Source: Kofleriaceae bacterium (GTDB lineage: Bacteria > Myxococcota_A > Polyangia > Haliangiales > Haliangiaceae). Taken from it: a stretch of 45,562 nt of DNA. The DNA lies in the NCBI GenBank assembly GCA_018057825.1, contig JAGPCY010000055.1, forward strand, positions 1-45,562, read 5' to 3'. Below, one piece after another: positions 8,371-21,501 of the stretch; the first letter of the stretch is position 1; each line of letters starts with the position of its first letter. Under the pieces are notes generated by a model that saw only the letters and a program-made list of their open reading frames with translations, made no database searches and had not been told where the DNA came from. The position numbers and the translations under genes are program-made.

Positions 8371-9303
8371 TCAAGGGAGGTCGAGGGGGGCGGCGGGCGT
8401 GCGGGCGCACAGGTCGACGACGACCTGGCCCAGGCCAGGGCCGTCGTCTTCCTGGAGGAAGTGGCCGGCGCGGGCCAAGGTCGTGTGGGGCTGGCCGGCG
8501 GCGCCAGCGATGCGCTCCTGCAGTACGCGATCGGCGCCGCGGGTGATGGGATCGCTGTCGCCGAACGCGGTCAGGAACGGGCGCGGGAAGGCCGCGAGGC
8601 CGACCCAGGCGGCGCGGTTGCCGGCGGCCGCCGGATCGTCGGGCGAGGCCGGGACCAGGGCTGGGAACTGTCGGGCGCCCGCCTGGTACGACGGATCGGG
8701 GTACGGCGCGTCGTAGGCTGCGATGACCTCGGGGGCCAGACCGCGGGCGGTGCCGCGGGCGACGATCTGTCCGGTCGGGAACACCGGCACAGTCTGGGCG
8801 AACTGCCGCCACGCGAAGAACGCGTCCGGAAGCCGGACGTCGCCGGTCGGCAGGAACGTGTTGGCCGCGACCACCCGGGCGAAGCGCTCGGGGTGGTCGC
8901 CGACCAGGCGCAGCCCGAGGAGTCCACCCCAGTCCTGGCACAGGAGCGTGATCGCGCGCAGCCCGAGGCCGTCGAGGAACGCGGTCAGCCAGCCCAGGTG
9001 CGCGGCGTAGCTGTAGGCGGCGCGATCGGTCGGTTTGTCGGAGCGACCGAAGCCGATCAGATCGGGCGCGACCGCGCGCAGGCCGGCGCCGGCCACCGTC
9101 GCGATCACGTGGCGGTACAGGAACGACCACGACGGCTCGCCGTGGAGCATCAGCACCACCGAGGCGTCGGCCGGGCCGACGTCGACGTAGGCCATGCGCA
9201 GCGGCGCGGAGCCGTCGCCAGCCGGCACCTCGAGGTAGCGCGGCGGATAGGAAAAGTCGGGCAGGTCGGCGAAGCGGTCCTCAGGCGTGCGCAGGCGATC
9301 CAT
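8371..9303 (-). CDS. Haloalkane dehalogenase-like alpha/beta hydrolase
   Basis: A 310-residue protein with the signature of haloalkane dehalogenase subfamily I: N-terminal RTPEDRFADLPDFSYPPRY, oxyanion motif HGEPSW (54-59), nucleophile elbow CQDWGG with Asp124 and halide-binding Trp125, acid in GDSDPIT (Asp251) and His281 in AGHFLQED. Trp165 in the cap domain may be the second halide ligand. These positions are close to those of DhlA (D124, W125, W175, D260, H289 by established numbering). The enzyme should hydrolyse carbon-halogen bonds in the cytoplasm, although close relatives include epoxide hydrolases. TATCGT lies 5 bases before the ATG. The gene stands between the two inverted repeat elements. 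Confidence 0.88.
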   Translation of the reverse strand: MDRLRTPEDRFADLPDFSYPPRYLEVPAGDGSAPLRMAYVDVGPADASVVLMLHGEPSWSFLYRHVIATVAGAGLRAVAPDLIGFGRSDKPTDRAAYSYAAHLGWLTAFLDGLGLRAITLLCQDWGGLLGLRLVGDHPERFARVVAANTFLPTGDVRLPDAFFAWRQFAQTVPVFPTGQIVARGTARGLAPEVIAAYDAPYPDPSYQAGARQFPALVPASPDDPAAAGNRAAWVGLAAFPRPFLTAFGDSDPITRGADRVLQERIAGAAGQPHTTLARAGHFLQEDDGPGLGQVVVDLCARTPAAPLDLP

Positions 9304-9308
9304 GCCCG

Positions 9309-9314
9309 ACGATA
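9309..9314 (-). promoter_or_regulatory. Candidate -10 (TATCGT), near-leaderless start
   Basis: TATCGT on the minus strand ends 5 bases before the ATG at 9303, which would place the transcript start at the start codon. Confidence 0.35.
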
Positions 9315-9321
9315 CGCGATG

Positions 9322-9711
9322 TCAGTGGGTGAGCAGGTAGCCGATCACCGCCACTGCCGCCGGCGCCAACAGCGCGACCATCAGGCCGAAGGCAGGGTTG
9401 TCCCAGCGACTCGGGCGCCGCGGCGGCACCTCGAGCAGCTCCAGCGGCAACGCGGCGCTGGGCTCGGGCGGTGGCGCGGCCGGAGGCATCGGGCTCGTCG
9501 CAGGGCTCGGCGTCGGAGCGGCCGCCGGGCTTGCCACCACGCTCGTCGAGCCCCGAGCCGAGCGGGCACGGGCCTCCGCCTCGGCGGCGCGCGCTTCGGC
9601 GGCCGCCGCGCGGGCCTCGGCCGCCTGGGCCTCCGCCTTGGCTCGACGCAGATCGCGGGTCAACGCCGCGGCGCGAGCCAGGGCGGCCTCATGGTCGTTG
9701 CGGTGTGCCAT
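9322..9711 (-). CDS. Small coiled-coil protein with C-terminal membrane anchor
   Basis: A 129-residue protein. Residues about 8-50 are an Ala/Glu/Arg helix (AEARAAAAEARAAEAEARAR) with strong coiled-coil character. A Pro/Ala/Ser linker runs to about residue 95. One hydrophobic helix (FGLMVALLAPAAVAVIGYLL) ends three residues before the C-terminus, as in a tail-anchored protein. The Shine-Dalgarno GAGGAGGG lies just before the ATG. It is 18 bases upstream of the dehalogenase-like gene on the same strand and may share a transcript. No family is recognised. Confidence 0.65.
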   Translation of the reverse strand: MAHRNDHEAALARAAALTRDLRRAKAEAQAAEARAAAAEARAAEAEARARSARGSTSVVASPAAAPTPSPATSPMPPAAPPPEPSAALPLELLEVPPRRPSRWDNPAFGLMVALLAPAAVAVIGYLLTH

Positions 9712-9776
9712 CAGCCCTCCTCGTGTCCATTCAACGTGGGTCGCACGCCCGCCCTGTCAACCTCGCTCACACAGGA

Positions 9777-9928
9777 GGTTCCGGAAACCCGGGTTCCGGA
9801 CTCCTGTCCGGGCGCTCGCCCACGCCCCGCGCCGTCTCCACTTCCGGCGGGCTTGGTTCACGCCCCGGGGTTCCGGAGACCCGTCCGGTGGGTGGCACCG
9901 GGCTGCATCCACCAACCCGGGTCCGAAA
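9777..9928 (-). repeat. Inverted copy of the gene-end repeat element
   Basis: Read on the minus strand it begins TTTCGGACCCGGGTTGGTGG at 9928, immediately after the stop codon of the thrombospondin-type gene. It continues with CGGACGGGTCTCCGGAACC, CGTGAACCAAGCC, GTGGAGACGGCGCGGGGCG and a second partial start near 9810. It matches the element at 8064-8335 but has one full unit and a partial one. Both copies begin at the 3' end of a gene and run in the direction of its transcription. Confidence 0.88.
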
Positions 9929-13369
<3,441 letters not shown>

Positions 13370-13548
13370 GGGGCCCCCTTTGCGACCATCGTACTCCTCC
13401 GGACGTGACCGCCGCGAGGGCGCGGGCGCGACGATCGACCGCGGCCTGCGGTTTGTGACCGCGCCTCACGGCCATCGGTCGGACCGCGGGCAGCGTCGGT
13501 CGCACGCGATCGCGGGACAAACCGTCGGCAGTGACGGTTTCTTGGGGT

Positions 13549-13554
13549 AGGCTG
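13549..13554 (+). promoter_or_regulatory. Candidate -10 (TAGGCT) for the beta-oxidation genes
   Basis: TAGGCT is followed by a leader of roughly 45 bases before the ATG at 13608, and a GGAAG ribosome site lies in that leader. No convincing -35 is seen. The gap 13370-13607 holds nothing else that I can identify. Confidence 0.3.
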
Positions 13555-13607
13555 CGCCCGCCGTCGCGATGGCGCGTCGGCACCAGACCCGCACCACGGA
13601 AGCGCAC

Positions 13608-15971
<2,364 letters not shown>

Positions 15972-15978
15972 CGTTTAT

Positions 15979-16030
15979 GGGAGGGCCTGTCGCCAGGCCC
16001 TCCCCCGGCGGGGTCATGCCCCCGCCGGGG
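15979..16030 (+). terminator. Two consecutive perfect 11-bp hairpins
   Basis: GGGAGGGCCTG (15979-15989), loop TCGC, CAGGCCCTCCC (15994-16004) form the first stem. CCCCGGCGGGG (16003-16013), loop TCATGC, CCCCGCCGGGG (16020-16030) form the second, sharing two bases with the first. They begin 8 bases after the fadN-type stop. No T-tract follows, so this may be an RNA-end-stabilising or attenuating structure and not a classic terminator. Confidence 0.6.
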
Positions 16031-16100
16031 CCCCCACCCGAGACGGCTGTGCGCTGACCTTCGGGTGACTCGAGACCTCCGGGCGGCCTGCGCGACGTGA

Positions 16101-16172
16101 ACCAGAGACGACAGACGAGACGAGAGACCAGAGACGAGAGACCAGAGACGAGAGACCAGAGACGAGAAGAGA
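16101..16172 (+). repeat. 14-bp purine-rich tandem repeat
   Basis: ACCAGAGACGAGAG is repeated at 16127, 16141 and 16155 with degenerate copies from 16101 onward. The plus strand is almost entirely purine plus C. It lies in the 253-base gap upstream of the thiolase gene, between the twin hairpins and the ribosome site. Confidence 0.8.
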
Positions 16173-16224
16173 CCGACGTGAGGCTGCCCGACAACACGAC
16201 CTTCACCTCCACCGGAGGAATCTC

Positions 16225-17388
16225 ATGAACGACATCATCATCGCCGAAGCTGTTCGCTCCGCGGTCGGCCGCGGTCACAAGGGCTCGCTGTCGCTGCGGC
16301 GGCCTGACGAGCTCGCCGCCGACGTGCTGCGCGGGCTGATCGCCCGCGTGCCGCAGGCCAAGGGCCACATCGACGACGTGGTCATGGGCTGCGCGATGCC
16401 TGAGGGCGAGCAGGGCCTGAACGTCGCGCGCCTGATCGCGCTGTCGGCCGACCTCGGCATCGAGGTCCCGGCCCAGACCATCAACCGGTTCTGCTCGAGC
16501 GGCCTGCAGGCCATCGCCACCGCGGCCGGCGCCATCGCGATCGGCTCGTGCGACGCGGTCATCGCCGGCGGCGTCGAGTCGATGACCTACGTGCCGATGA
16601 CCGGCTTCCACATCTCGGCCTCGCCCGAGCTGATGGCGTCGTTGCCCGCGGCCAACACGCCGATGGGCATCACCGCCGAGAACGTGGCCAAGAAGTTCGG
16701 CATCAGCCGCGAGGACCAGGACAAGTTCGCCTACGGCTCCCAGCAGAAGGCGAAGGTCGCGCTCGACAAGGGCGTGTTCAACGACGAGATCGTGCCGGTG
16801 CGCGCGGTGTCGTTCGACGCCAAGGGCGACAAGGTCTACCGGGACTTCACCGTCGACGAGCTGCCGCGGGCCGAGACCACCCTCGAGGGCCTGGCCAAGC
16901 TGCCGCCGGCCTTCGCCCAGGGCGGCTCGGTCACCGCCGGAAACGCCTCGCCGATCTCCGACGGCGCGGCCGCGGCGCTGGTGATGTCGGCGGCCAAGGC
17001 CAAGGAGCTCGGGGTCAAGCCCCTGGGCTACTTCCGGTCCTTCGTCACCGTCGGCGTCGACCCGGCGATCATGGGCATCGGCCCGCTGCCGGCGGTGCAG
17101 AAGCTCCTGGCCAAGAACAACCTGACGGTGGCCGACATCGACCTGTTCGAGATGAACGAGGCCTTTGCGTGCCAGGCGATCTACTGCCAGCGCGAGCTGG
17201 GCATCCCCGACGAGAAGCTCAACGTCAACGGCGGCGCGATCGCGCTCGGCCACCCGCTGGGCTGCACCGGCGCCAAGCTGACCGCGACCGCGCTGTACGA
17301 GCTGCGTCGGCGCGGCGGCCGCTACGCGATCGTGACGATGTGCATCGGCGGCGGCCAGGGCGCCGCCGGCCTGTTCGAGCGCGCGTAG
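16225..17388 (+). CDS. fadA: Acetyl-CoA C-acyltransferase (3-ketoacyl-CoA thiolase)
   Basis: A 387-residue thiolase, the usual family length. The nucleophile is Cys90 in [10 protein letters not shown], His343 lies in GHPLG and the second catalytic Cys373 in [13 protein letters not shown] and [11 protein letters not shown] are also intact. It cleaves 3-ketoacyl-CoA to acetyl-CoA and a shortened acyl-CoA, the last step of beta-oxidation after the FadN-type enzyme upstream. The Shine-Dalgarno GGAGGA is 5-6 bases before the ATG. A weak GGTCGG/CCGACC stem (17395-17413) follows the stop. A role as biosynthetic acetyl-CoA acetyltransferase is less likely because of the pairing with the FadN-type gene. 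Confidence 0.93.
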   Translation: MNDIIIAEAVRSAVGRGHKGSLSLRRPDELAADVLRGLIARVPQAKGHIDDVVMGCAMPEGEQGLNVARLIALSADLGIEVPAQTINRFCSSGLQAIATAAGAIAIGSCDAVIAGGVESMTYVPMTGFHISASPELMASLPAANTPMGITAENVAKKFGISREDQDKFAYGSQQKAKVALDKGVFNDEIVPVRAVSFDAKGDKVYRDFTVDELPRAETTLEGLAKLPPAFAQGGSVTAGNASPISDGAAAALVMSAAKAKELGVKPLGYFRSFVTVGVDPAIMGIGPLPAVQKLLAKNNLTVADIDLFEMNEAFACQAIYCQRELGIPDEKLNVNGGAIALGHPLGCTGAKLTATALYELRRRGGRYAIVTMCIGGGQGAAGLFERA

Positions 17389-17453
17389 GCTCGGGGTCGG
17401 ACCGCGACCGACCAGGTTCCAGCCTTTGCCACCGGGACCGCGGGAGGCGCCGT

Positions 17454-17459
17454 TAGTAT
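17454..17459 (+). promoter_or_regulatory. Candidate -10 (TAGTAT), leaderless start
   Basis: TAGTAT ends 6 bases before the ATG at 17466, placing the expected transcript start at the start codon. Confidence 0.4.
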
Positions 17460-17465
17460 GAGGCG

Positions 17466-17822
17466 ATGGAGCCGCACCCGCCGCCCCCGCCCCCGCCCCC
17501 GCCCCTGCCCCCGCCACCTCCGCCACCAATGGCCCCGCTCGGGTTCGGGCCCCTGCACCTCAGCGGCTTCGTCGCGCTGGGCGCGGCCTTGGCGTTCGCA
17601 GCGGCGATCCTGGCACGGGTGCTCCTGGCGACGGTGAACCTGGACGGAGGCCCTCCCCGGCACTTCGTCCGGGTGCTCGGCGTGCTGGACGCGTTCAAGA
17701 TCTTCAGCCTGGCCGTGCTCGCGATCGGGCTCGGCCGCACCGCCCTCGATCGGCGCAACCCGCCGCTGGTAGTCGCGACCGCCCTCGGCGGCATGGTCGC
17801 GATCGTCATCGACGCGCTGTAG
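17466..17822 (+). CDS. Small membrane protein with N-terminal polyproline
   Basis: A 118-residue protein. Residues 4-21 are almost pure proline. Three hydrophobic stretches follow (about 31-53, 70-88 and 98-117), so it is probably an inner-membrane protein with a proline-rich cytoplasmic end. No ribosome site is visible, but TAGTAT lies 6 bases upstream, consistent with a leaderless message. No family is recognised. The adjacent zinc-ribbon membrane gene has a similar layout (disordered Pro-rich part, then membrane helices), so the two may work together; this is inference. Confidence 0.7.
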   Translation: MEPHPPPPPPPPPLPPPPPPPMAPLGFGPLHLSGFVALGAALAFAAAILARVLLATVNLDGGPPRHFVRVLGVLDAFKIFSLAVLAIGLGRTALDRRNPPLVVATALGGMVAIVIDAL

Positions 17823-17837
17823 CGCCGCGGTCTCGCC

Positions 17838-17866
17838 GTGACAGCGCCCGGGCGAGCGGGTACATA
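17838..17866 (+). promoter_or_regulatory. Promoter GTGACA-17-TACATA, leaderless
   Basis: GTGACA (17838-17843) and TACATA (17861-17866) are 17 bases apart, and the ATG follows 6 bases after the -10. This is the best complete example of the leaderless layout in the window. Confidence 0.5.
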
Positions 17867-17872
17867 CGGGGA

Positions 17873-18523
17873 ATGAGCGCGTGTGCACGCTGCGGAACTG
17901 CCCTGGCCGGGCCGCGCTGTCCGGCGTGTGGAGCGCTGGCCTCGCTGGCGGTCGACGGACCCGGCGAGGGCGCCCCGGCGGTGCTGCCGCCGAGCGCGGC
18001 GGCGCCGCCGCCGCCCGCTTACGCCTATCCCCCGCCCGGCTACGGCTATCCCCCACCTGGCTACGGCTATCCCCCGCCCGGCTACGGCTATCCCGGCTAC
18101 GGCTATCCCCCGCCGGTGGCCCAGCGACCGGGGCTCGGGGTCCTCGCGATCTTGGTCCTCGTGGCCAACTACCTCCTGATCTGCCTGGGCGCGCTCCTGA
18201 TCGCGGTCGCGATCGCCGAAGGCCCGACCGACGACGACGAGCGCGCGCTGGTGATCGCGATCAGCACGATCTCCACCGCGGCGGTGATCGCGGCGACGAG
18301 CGCCGTCCACCTGTCGCGGGTGTGGGGGGCGATCCTCTCCTGCGTCCTCTGGGGCGCCCTGGCACTGGTGTTCTTCGTCGCGACCGGCCATCCCAGCACC
18401 GACGCCGAGGCCCGCGCGGGGCTGGCGATCTTCGGCGTCGGCTCGCTGGCGGCCGCGGTCATGGCCGGGCTCAGCGTCCCGCAGCTTCGCCGACGCCGCG
18501 ACTGGCGCCCGCCGGCGCGCTGA
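17873..18523 (+). CDS. Zinc-ribbon, Pro/Gly/Tyr-repeat, four-helix membrane protein
   Basis: A 216-residue protein. Residues 4-19 form a zinc ribbon (CARCGTALAGPRCPAC). Residues about 50-80 are tandem PPPGYGY heptads, encoded by near-identical 21-bp units at about 18019-18112. Four hydrophobic segments then follow (about 88-112, 122-142, 148-168, 180-198), ending in an Arg-rich tail. This layout (ribbon, disordered linker, membrane domain) is common in actinobacteria and myxobacteria, but the function is not known. The start is fixed by the leaderless promoter 6 bases upstream. Confidence 0.8.
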   Translation: MSACARCGTALAGPRCPACGALASLAVDGPGEGAPAVLPPSAAAPPPPAYAYPPPGYGYPPPGYGYPPPGYGYPGYGYPPPVAQRPGLGVLAILVLVANYLLICLGALLIAVAIAEGPTDDDERALVIAISTISTAAVIAATSAVHLSRVWGAILSCVLWGALALVFFVATGHPSTDAEARAGLAIFGVGSLAAAVMAGLSVPQLRRRRDWRPPAR

Positions 18524-18677
18524 CCGGCGGCGATCGGGCCGTGATCGCGCTGGCGCGGAGCCTCAGATTTCCGTCGCCGGATCGTCGGCCGCCGGCGGAT
18601 CCTCGGGCCTCCAGGCGTGAAAGCCCGCGGACTCGAGCCCCGGCGCGATGGCCTGGGCCTTGCTGTCCCTGGCCGTG

Positions 18678-19232
18678 ATGCTCCGCCTCGCCGCCCTCGC
18701 CCTCGCCCTAGCCGCCACCGGCTGCTCGCTGTACTTCCCGGGCGGCGACGACACCCCCGACACCTGCAACCTCGATGGCGGTTCCCCCGACGCCGACCTC
18801 GGGCTGCGCAACCCCGACAACCTGCGCTGCGAGGCCTTCGGCCGGCCGGGCGAGTGCGACCCGGCCTGCGGCCCGTGCCCGCTGGCCGACAACGCCGATC
18901 AGGCGCCGCTGCCGCCGTGGGGCGAGTGCGGCGGCCGCTGCGACGCGTTGCCCGAGGCGGCCTGCCTGGTCGACGTCGAGTGCCGCGCCGCCTACGACTT
19001 CAACTGCTACACCGGCGCCGGGCCGTGTACGGCCTTCCAGCCGTTCCTCGGCTGCTTCTCGCTGTCGCGCTGGAACCAGCCCGGCCAATGTGAGGGGCTC
19101 GACGCGTGGTCGTGCTCGGGCCGGCCCGATTGCGTCGCGCTGCACAGCGAGGTGTGTGACCCGTCGGGCGTGTGCTGGCCGCAGTTCGTCGAGTGCACGA
19201 GCGAGAACCGGGCCGCGCCGGCCGGTCCGTGA
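18678..19232 (+). CDS. Cys-rich lipoprotein
   Basis: A protein of 184 residues from the ATG at 18678 (194 from an in-frame ATG at 18648). The later start gives a standard lipoprotein signal, MLRLAALALALAATGC, with the lipidated Cys at 16. The mature part has about 20 cysteines with motifs such as CDPACGPCP, CGGRCDALPEAAC and NCYTGAGPC, so it is probably disulfide-linked outside the cytoplasm. Similar small cysteine-rich lipoproteins are typical of Myxococcota and have no known function. No clear ribosome site supports either start. It is convergent with the WG-repeat gene. Confidence 0.75.
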   Translation: MLRLAALALALAATGCSLYFPGGDDTPDTCNLDGGSPDADLGLRNPDNLRCEAFGRPGECDPACGPCPLADNADQAPLPPWGECGGRCDALPEAACLVDVECRAAYDFNCYTGAGPCTAFQPFLGCFSLSRWNQPGQCEGLDAWSCSGRPDCVALHSEVCDPSGVCWPQFVECTSENRAAPAGP

Positions 19233-19248
19233 GCGCCGCGCGCGCGGG

Positions 19249-19857
19249 TCACTCGGCGCAGGGATCCGCGGTCGGCACGTAGGGCGCCTTGGGCCGCGTG
19301 ACCTGGCCGTGGCGATCGATCTCCCAGGCCATCGCGCCGTCGTGGACCAGGGCGCGATCGTGGCAGAACGCCGACGCGCCGACAAACTGCGGCGGGATCG
19401 CGATCGCGCCGCCGCGATCGATGAAGCCGATCTTGCCGTCGACGACGATCCGGGCCAGGCCCTCCTGGAAGTAGTCGGGGCCATTGTCGAAGGCGTAGGC
19501 CTGGGCGATCACCGCGCCGCTGGGATCGATGAACACGAAGCGCGCCGGCGCGGTCTCGGTGGGCGCCTCGACCGCCGCCGCGAGCCCCCACTTGCTGAAC
19601 TCGTAGGCAAACGCGAAGCGCGGCGCGATCACCTCGTCGCCGCGCTGGTTGCGATAGCCGAAGCGACCGTCGCCGGCCTCGAAGGTGAAGCGATCGCGCT
19701 GACCGGGCTCGCCCCCCGACGGCTCGGACTCGCAGCCGGCGTCGGCCGCGGTGGCCGGGGGCAGTGGCAGGCGGGTCGGGCGGATCGCCGAGGAGCCGGC
19801 GGGGCTCGACGGGGTGGCGCAGGCGGACAGGAGCAAGGCGAAGGCGACGGCGCGCAT
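19249..19857 (-). CDS. WG-repeat lipoprotein
   Basis: A 202-residue protein. The signal MRAVAFALLLSAC ends in a lipobox, which fixes the start at 19857; the frame is open further upstream but that part overlaps two plus-strand genes and is not protein-like. The mature part has WG/KWG-type beta repeats: RFGYRNQRGDEVIAPRF, FVFIDPSGAVIAQAYAF and GKIGFIDRGGAIAIPPQF. Such repeats form beta propeller-like or solenoid surfaces for protein binding. TACAGT lies 8 bases before the ATG. The partner is unknown. Confidence 0.85.
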   Translation of the reverse strand: MRAVAFALLLSACATPSSPAGSSAIRPTRLPLPPATAADAGCESEPSGGEPGQRDRFTFEAGDGRFGYRNQRGDEVIAPRFAFAYEFSKWGLAAAVEAPTETAPARFVFIDPSGAVIAQAYAFDNGPDYFQEGLARIVVDGKIGFIDRGGAIAIPPQFVGASAFCHDRALVHDGAMAWEIDRHGQVTRPKAPYVPTADPCAE

Positions 19858-19865
19858 GGGCCGCG

Positions 19866-19871
19866 ACTGTA
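19866..19871 (-). promoter_or_regulatory. Candidate -10 (TACAGT), near-leaderless start
   Basis: TACAGT on the minus strand ends 8 bases before the ATG at 19857. Confidence 0.3.
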
Positions 19872-19887
19872 CGACGGCGGACGGCGC

Positions 19888-19917
19888 TTGGCGCCGGGCC
19901 GGCGCCGCGGGTAGGCT
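19888..19917 (+). promoter_or_regulatory. Candidate promoter TTGGCG-18-TAGGCT, leaderless
   Basis: TTGGCG (19888-19893) and TAGGCT (19912-19917) are separated by 18 bases and the ATG at 19924 follows after 6 bases. It is divergent from the promoter of the WG-repeat gene. Confidence 0.4.
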
Positions 19918-19923
19918 CGGGCC

Positions 19924-20802
19924 ATGGCGAGACGTGGCGAGAAGCTCGAGGAGTGGCTGCTCGATACCCGGACGGCCTTGACCGGTCGCGAGGTGCCGAC
20001 GGCCCTGGGCTACGACGATCGGGTCGGCGGCGACGTGCTGGTCCTGGCGCTCTATCCGAGCGATCCCGACCGGGTGAGCTGGCTGACCACCACGCGGCGG
20101 ACCCGCGGGCAGCTGCACCTGACCGCGATGACCACCACCCGGGCCGCGGCAGCGGCGGCCGCGGCGGCGGTGGCCGGCCTCCACGCCGCGGTGCCGCGCC
20201 TGGCCAACGTCCGCCGCAAGTACCTCCACCGGATCGAGCGGATGCTGGTCGAGCTCGACGAGCGCTGGGACCAGCGCGCGATCCTGCCGGCCGGCCTGAA
20301 CGACGCGATCGCGACCCTGCGCGCGGTGGCGCCGAGCGCGCGCCCGGCGATCGGCGTCGGCTTTCACACCGACCTGGCGGGGTCCGCCGACCATCACACC
20401 AAGACGCCGTACCCGCCGATCTACGGCGCCGCGGTCGACACCACCGACGGCTGGCGGGTCTTGCCGTGGGACACCGGCCGGCGGACCTGGGCGCCGAGCA
20501 CCGCGACCGCGGCGGCGCTGCAGCGGGCCGCGCCGGGCGTCGACCTCGCGGTCGGCGGCGTGGTCCTCGATCCGGCCCTGGCGGCGGCGGCCACCGGCTT
20601 CGTCGTCGGCGGCGCGGCCCTGGCGATGGCGGCGGCGGCCTCCGACGAGCCCGGCGCGCCCAAGAACGCCAGCAAGTCGAACTGCGACGTCGGCTCGTGT
20701 GACGTGTGCGACCCGTCGTGGCTCGGCGATCTGGTGCCCGACTGCGATCTCGACTGCGGCGATCTCGGCGTCGGCGACTGCAGCCCGGATTGCAGCCTGT
20801 GA
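19924..20802 (+). CDS. Unidentified protein with Cys/Asp-rich C-terminal tail
   Basis: A 292-residue protein without a signal peptide. The first 250 residues are Ala-rich with a helical segment around 75-115 and a possible hydrophobic helix near 225-245. The last 40 residues carry eight cysteines among Asp and Gly (CDVGSCDVCDP, then CDLDCGDLGVGDC), which suggests metal or redox chemistry. It is the first gene of a three-gene unit: the YidD-like gene starts 21 bases after its stop, and the M49-like gene is coupled to that one. No family is recognised. Proximity to a YidD-like protein hints at a membrane or envelope role, which is inference only. Confidence 0.75.
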   Translation: MARRGEKLEEWLLDTRTALTGREVPTALGYDDRVGGDVLVLALYPSDPDRVSWLTTTRRTRGQLHLTAMTTTRAAAAAAAAAVAGLHAAVPRLANVRRKYLHRIERMLVELDERWDQRAILPAGLNDAIATLRAVAPSARPAIGVGFHTDLAGSADHHTKTPYPPIYGAAVDTTDGWRVLPWDTGRRTWAPSTATAAALQRAAPGVDLAVGGVVLDPALAAAATGFVVGGAALAMAAAASDEPGAPKNASKSNCDVGSCDVCDPSWLGDLVPDCDLDCGDLGVGDCSPDCSL

Positions 20803-20823
20803 GTCGCGACCGATGAGCGACCG

Positions 20824-21501
20824 ATGATCCGCGGCGCGCTGATCGCGGCGCTGCGCGGCTATCGGCGCTGGCTGTCGGGGCGCGGACCGCTCCGACGGGT
20901 GCGCTGCACCTTCCACCCGGGCGAGACCTGCGGCGCCTTCGGGCTGCGCGCAGCGCGGGAGGCGCCGACGGCCTGGCACGCGGTGGGCCGGATCCGGCGG
21001 CGCGTGCGGCGCTGTCGCGACGCCTCGGTGGTGCTGCTCGACGGCGGGCGCGCGCTGGGCTGGGGTCGCGATCACGAGCGGCCGCTGGCCGAGGTTGTGG
21101 CCGAGCTGGTCGCTGACGGCGAGGGCCCGGCGGCCCGCGCCACCGTGCTAGCGGGGCGCGAGCTGGTGGCGCGCTGGCGCGGCGACGCCGACGAGCTTCG
21201 GGCGGTGGCGGCGGCCCGGGCTGGCCTACCGCGGGCGACCCTGCCGGTGCGCGGTCACCGTCCGCGGCGGCCGCGGCCGCTCCGCGTCGTCGCCGCGGCG
21301 GCCGCGCTCGGCCTCGCGCTGGTCGTCGTCCCCTGGCTCGGGCTGGCGCTGATCGCCGCGGTCGGCCTGCTCGTCCTCGGCCCGGGGCGCGCCGCCCGAG
21401 CTCATCGCCGGCGCCTCGGTCGGCAGGCCCGCGCCGCCGCGCTGCGGGGTGCGGTGCCGACGCTGGCGCCCGGACCCGACTCGCGGTACGAGACGGCATG
21501 A
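20824..21501 (+). CDS. YidD-like protein with added C-terminal membrane segment
   Basis: A 225-residue protein. Residues 5-65 match the pattern of YidD, the membrane protein insertion efficiency factor: ALIAALRGYRRWLSG, then VRCTFHPGETCGAFGLRAA in place of the usual CRFyPSCSeYaleA, then HAVGRIRRRVRRC. YidD is normally 70-110 residues; here about 85 polar residues and one or two hydrophobic helices (about 150-185) are added. The usual PSCS reads PGETC, so it is a divergent relative. It ends in ATGA, overlapping the start of the next gene. The family assists YidC-dependent insertion at the inner membrane; whether this member does is not known. Confidence 0.7.
   Translation: MIRGALIAALRGYRRWLSGRGPLRRVRCTFHPGETCGAFGLRAAREAPTAWHAVGRIRRRVRRCRDASVVLLDGGRALGWGRDHERPLAEVVAELVADGEGPAARATVLAGRELVARWRGDADELRAVAAARAGLPRATLPVRGHRPRRPRPLRVVAAAAALGLALVVVPWLGLALIAAVGLLVLGPGRAARAHRRRLGRQARAAALRGAVPTLAPGPDSRYETA

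Noticed and set aside
8091-8546. Arg/Gly/Ser-rich open frames through the 77-bp repeats on both strands
   Set aside because: All frames are open because the DNA is a G+C-rich repeat; none has a ribosome site or codon bias of real genes.
19858-21075. N-terminal extension of the WG-repeat protein
   Set aside because: The frame is open but antisense to two plus-strand genes, and the lipoprotein signal begins exactly at 19857.
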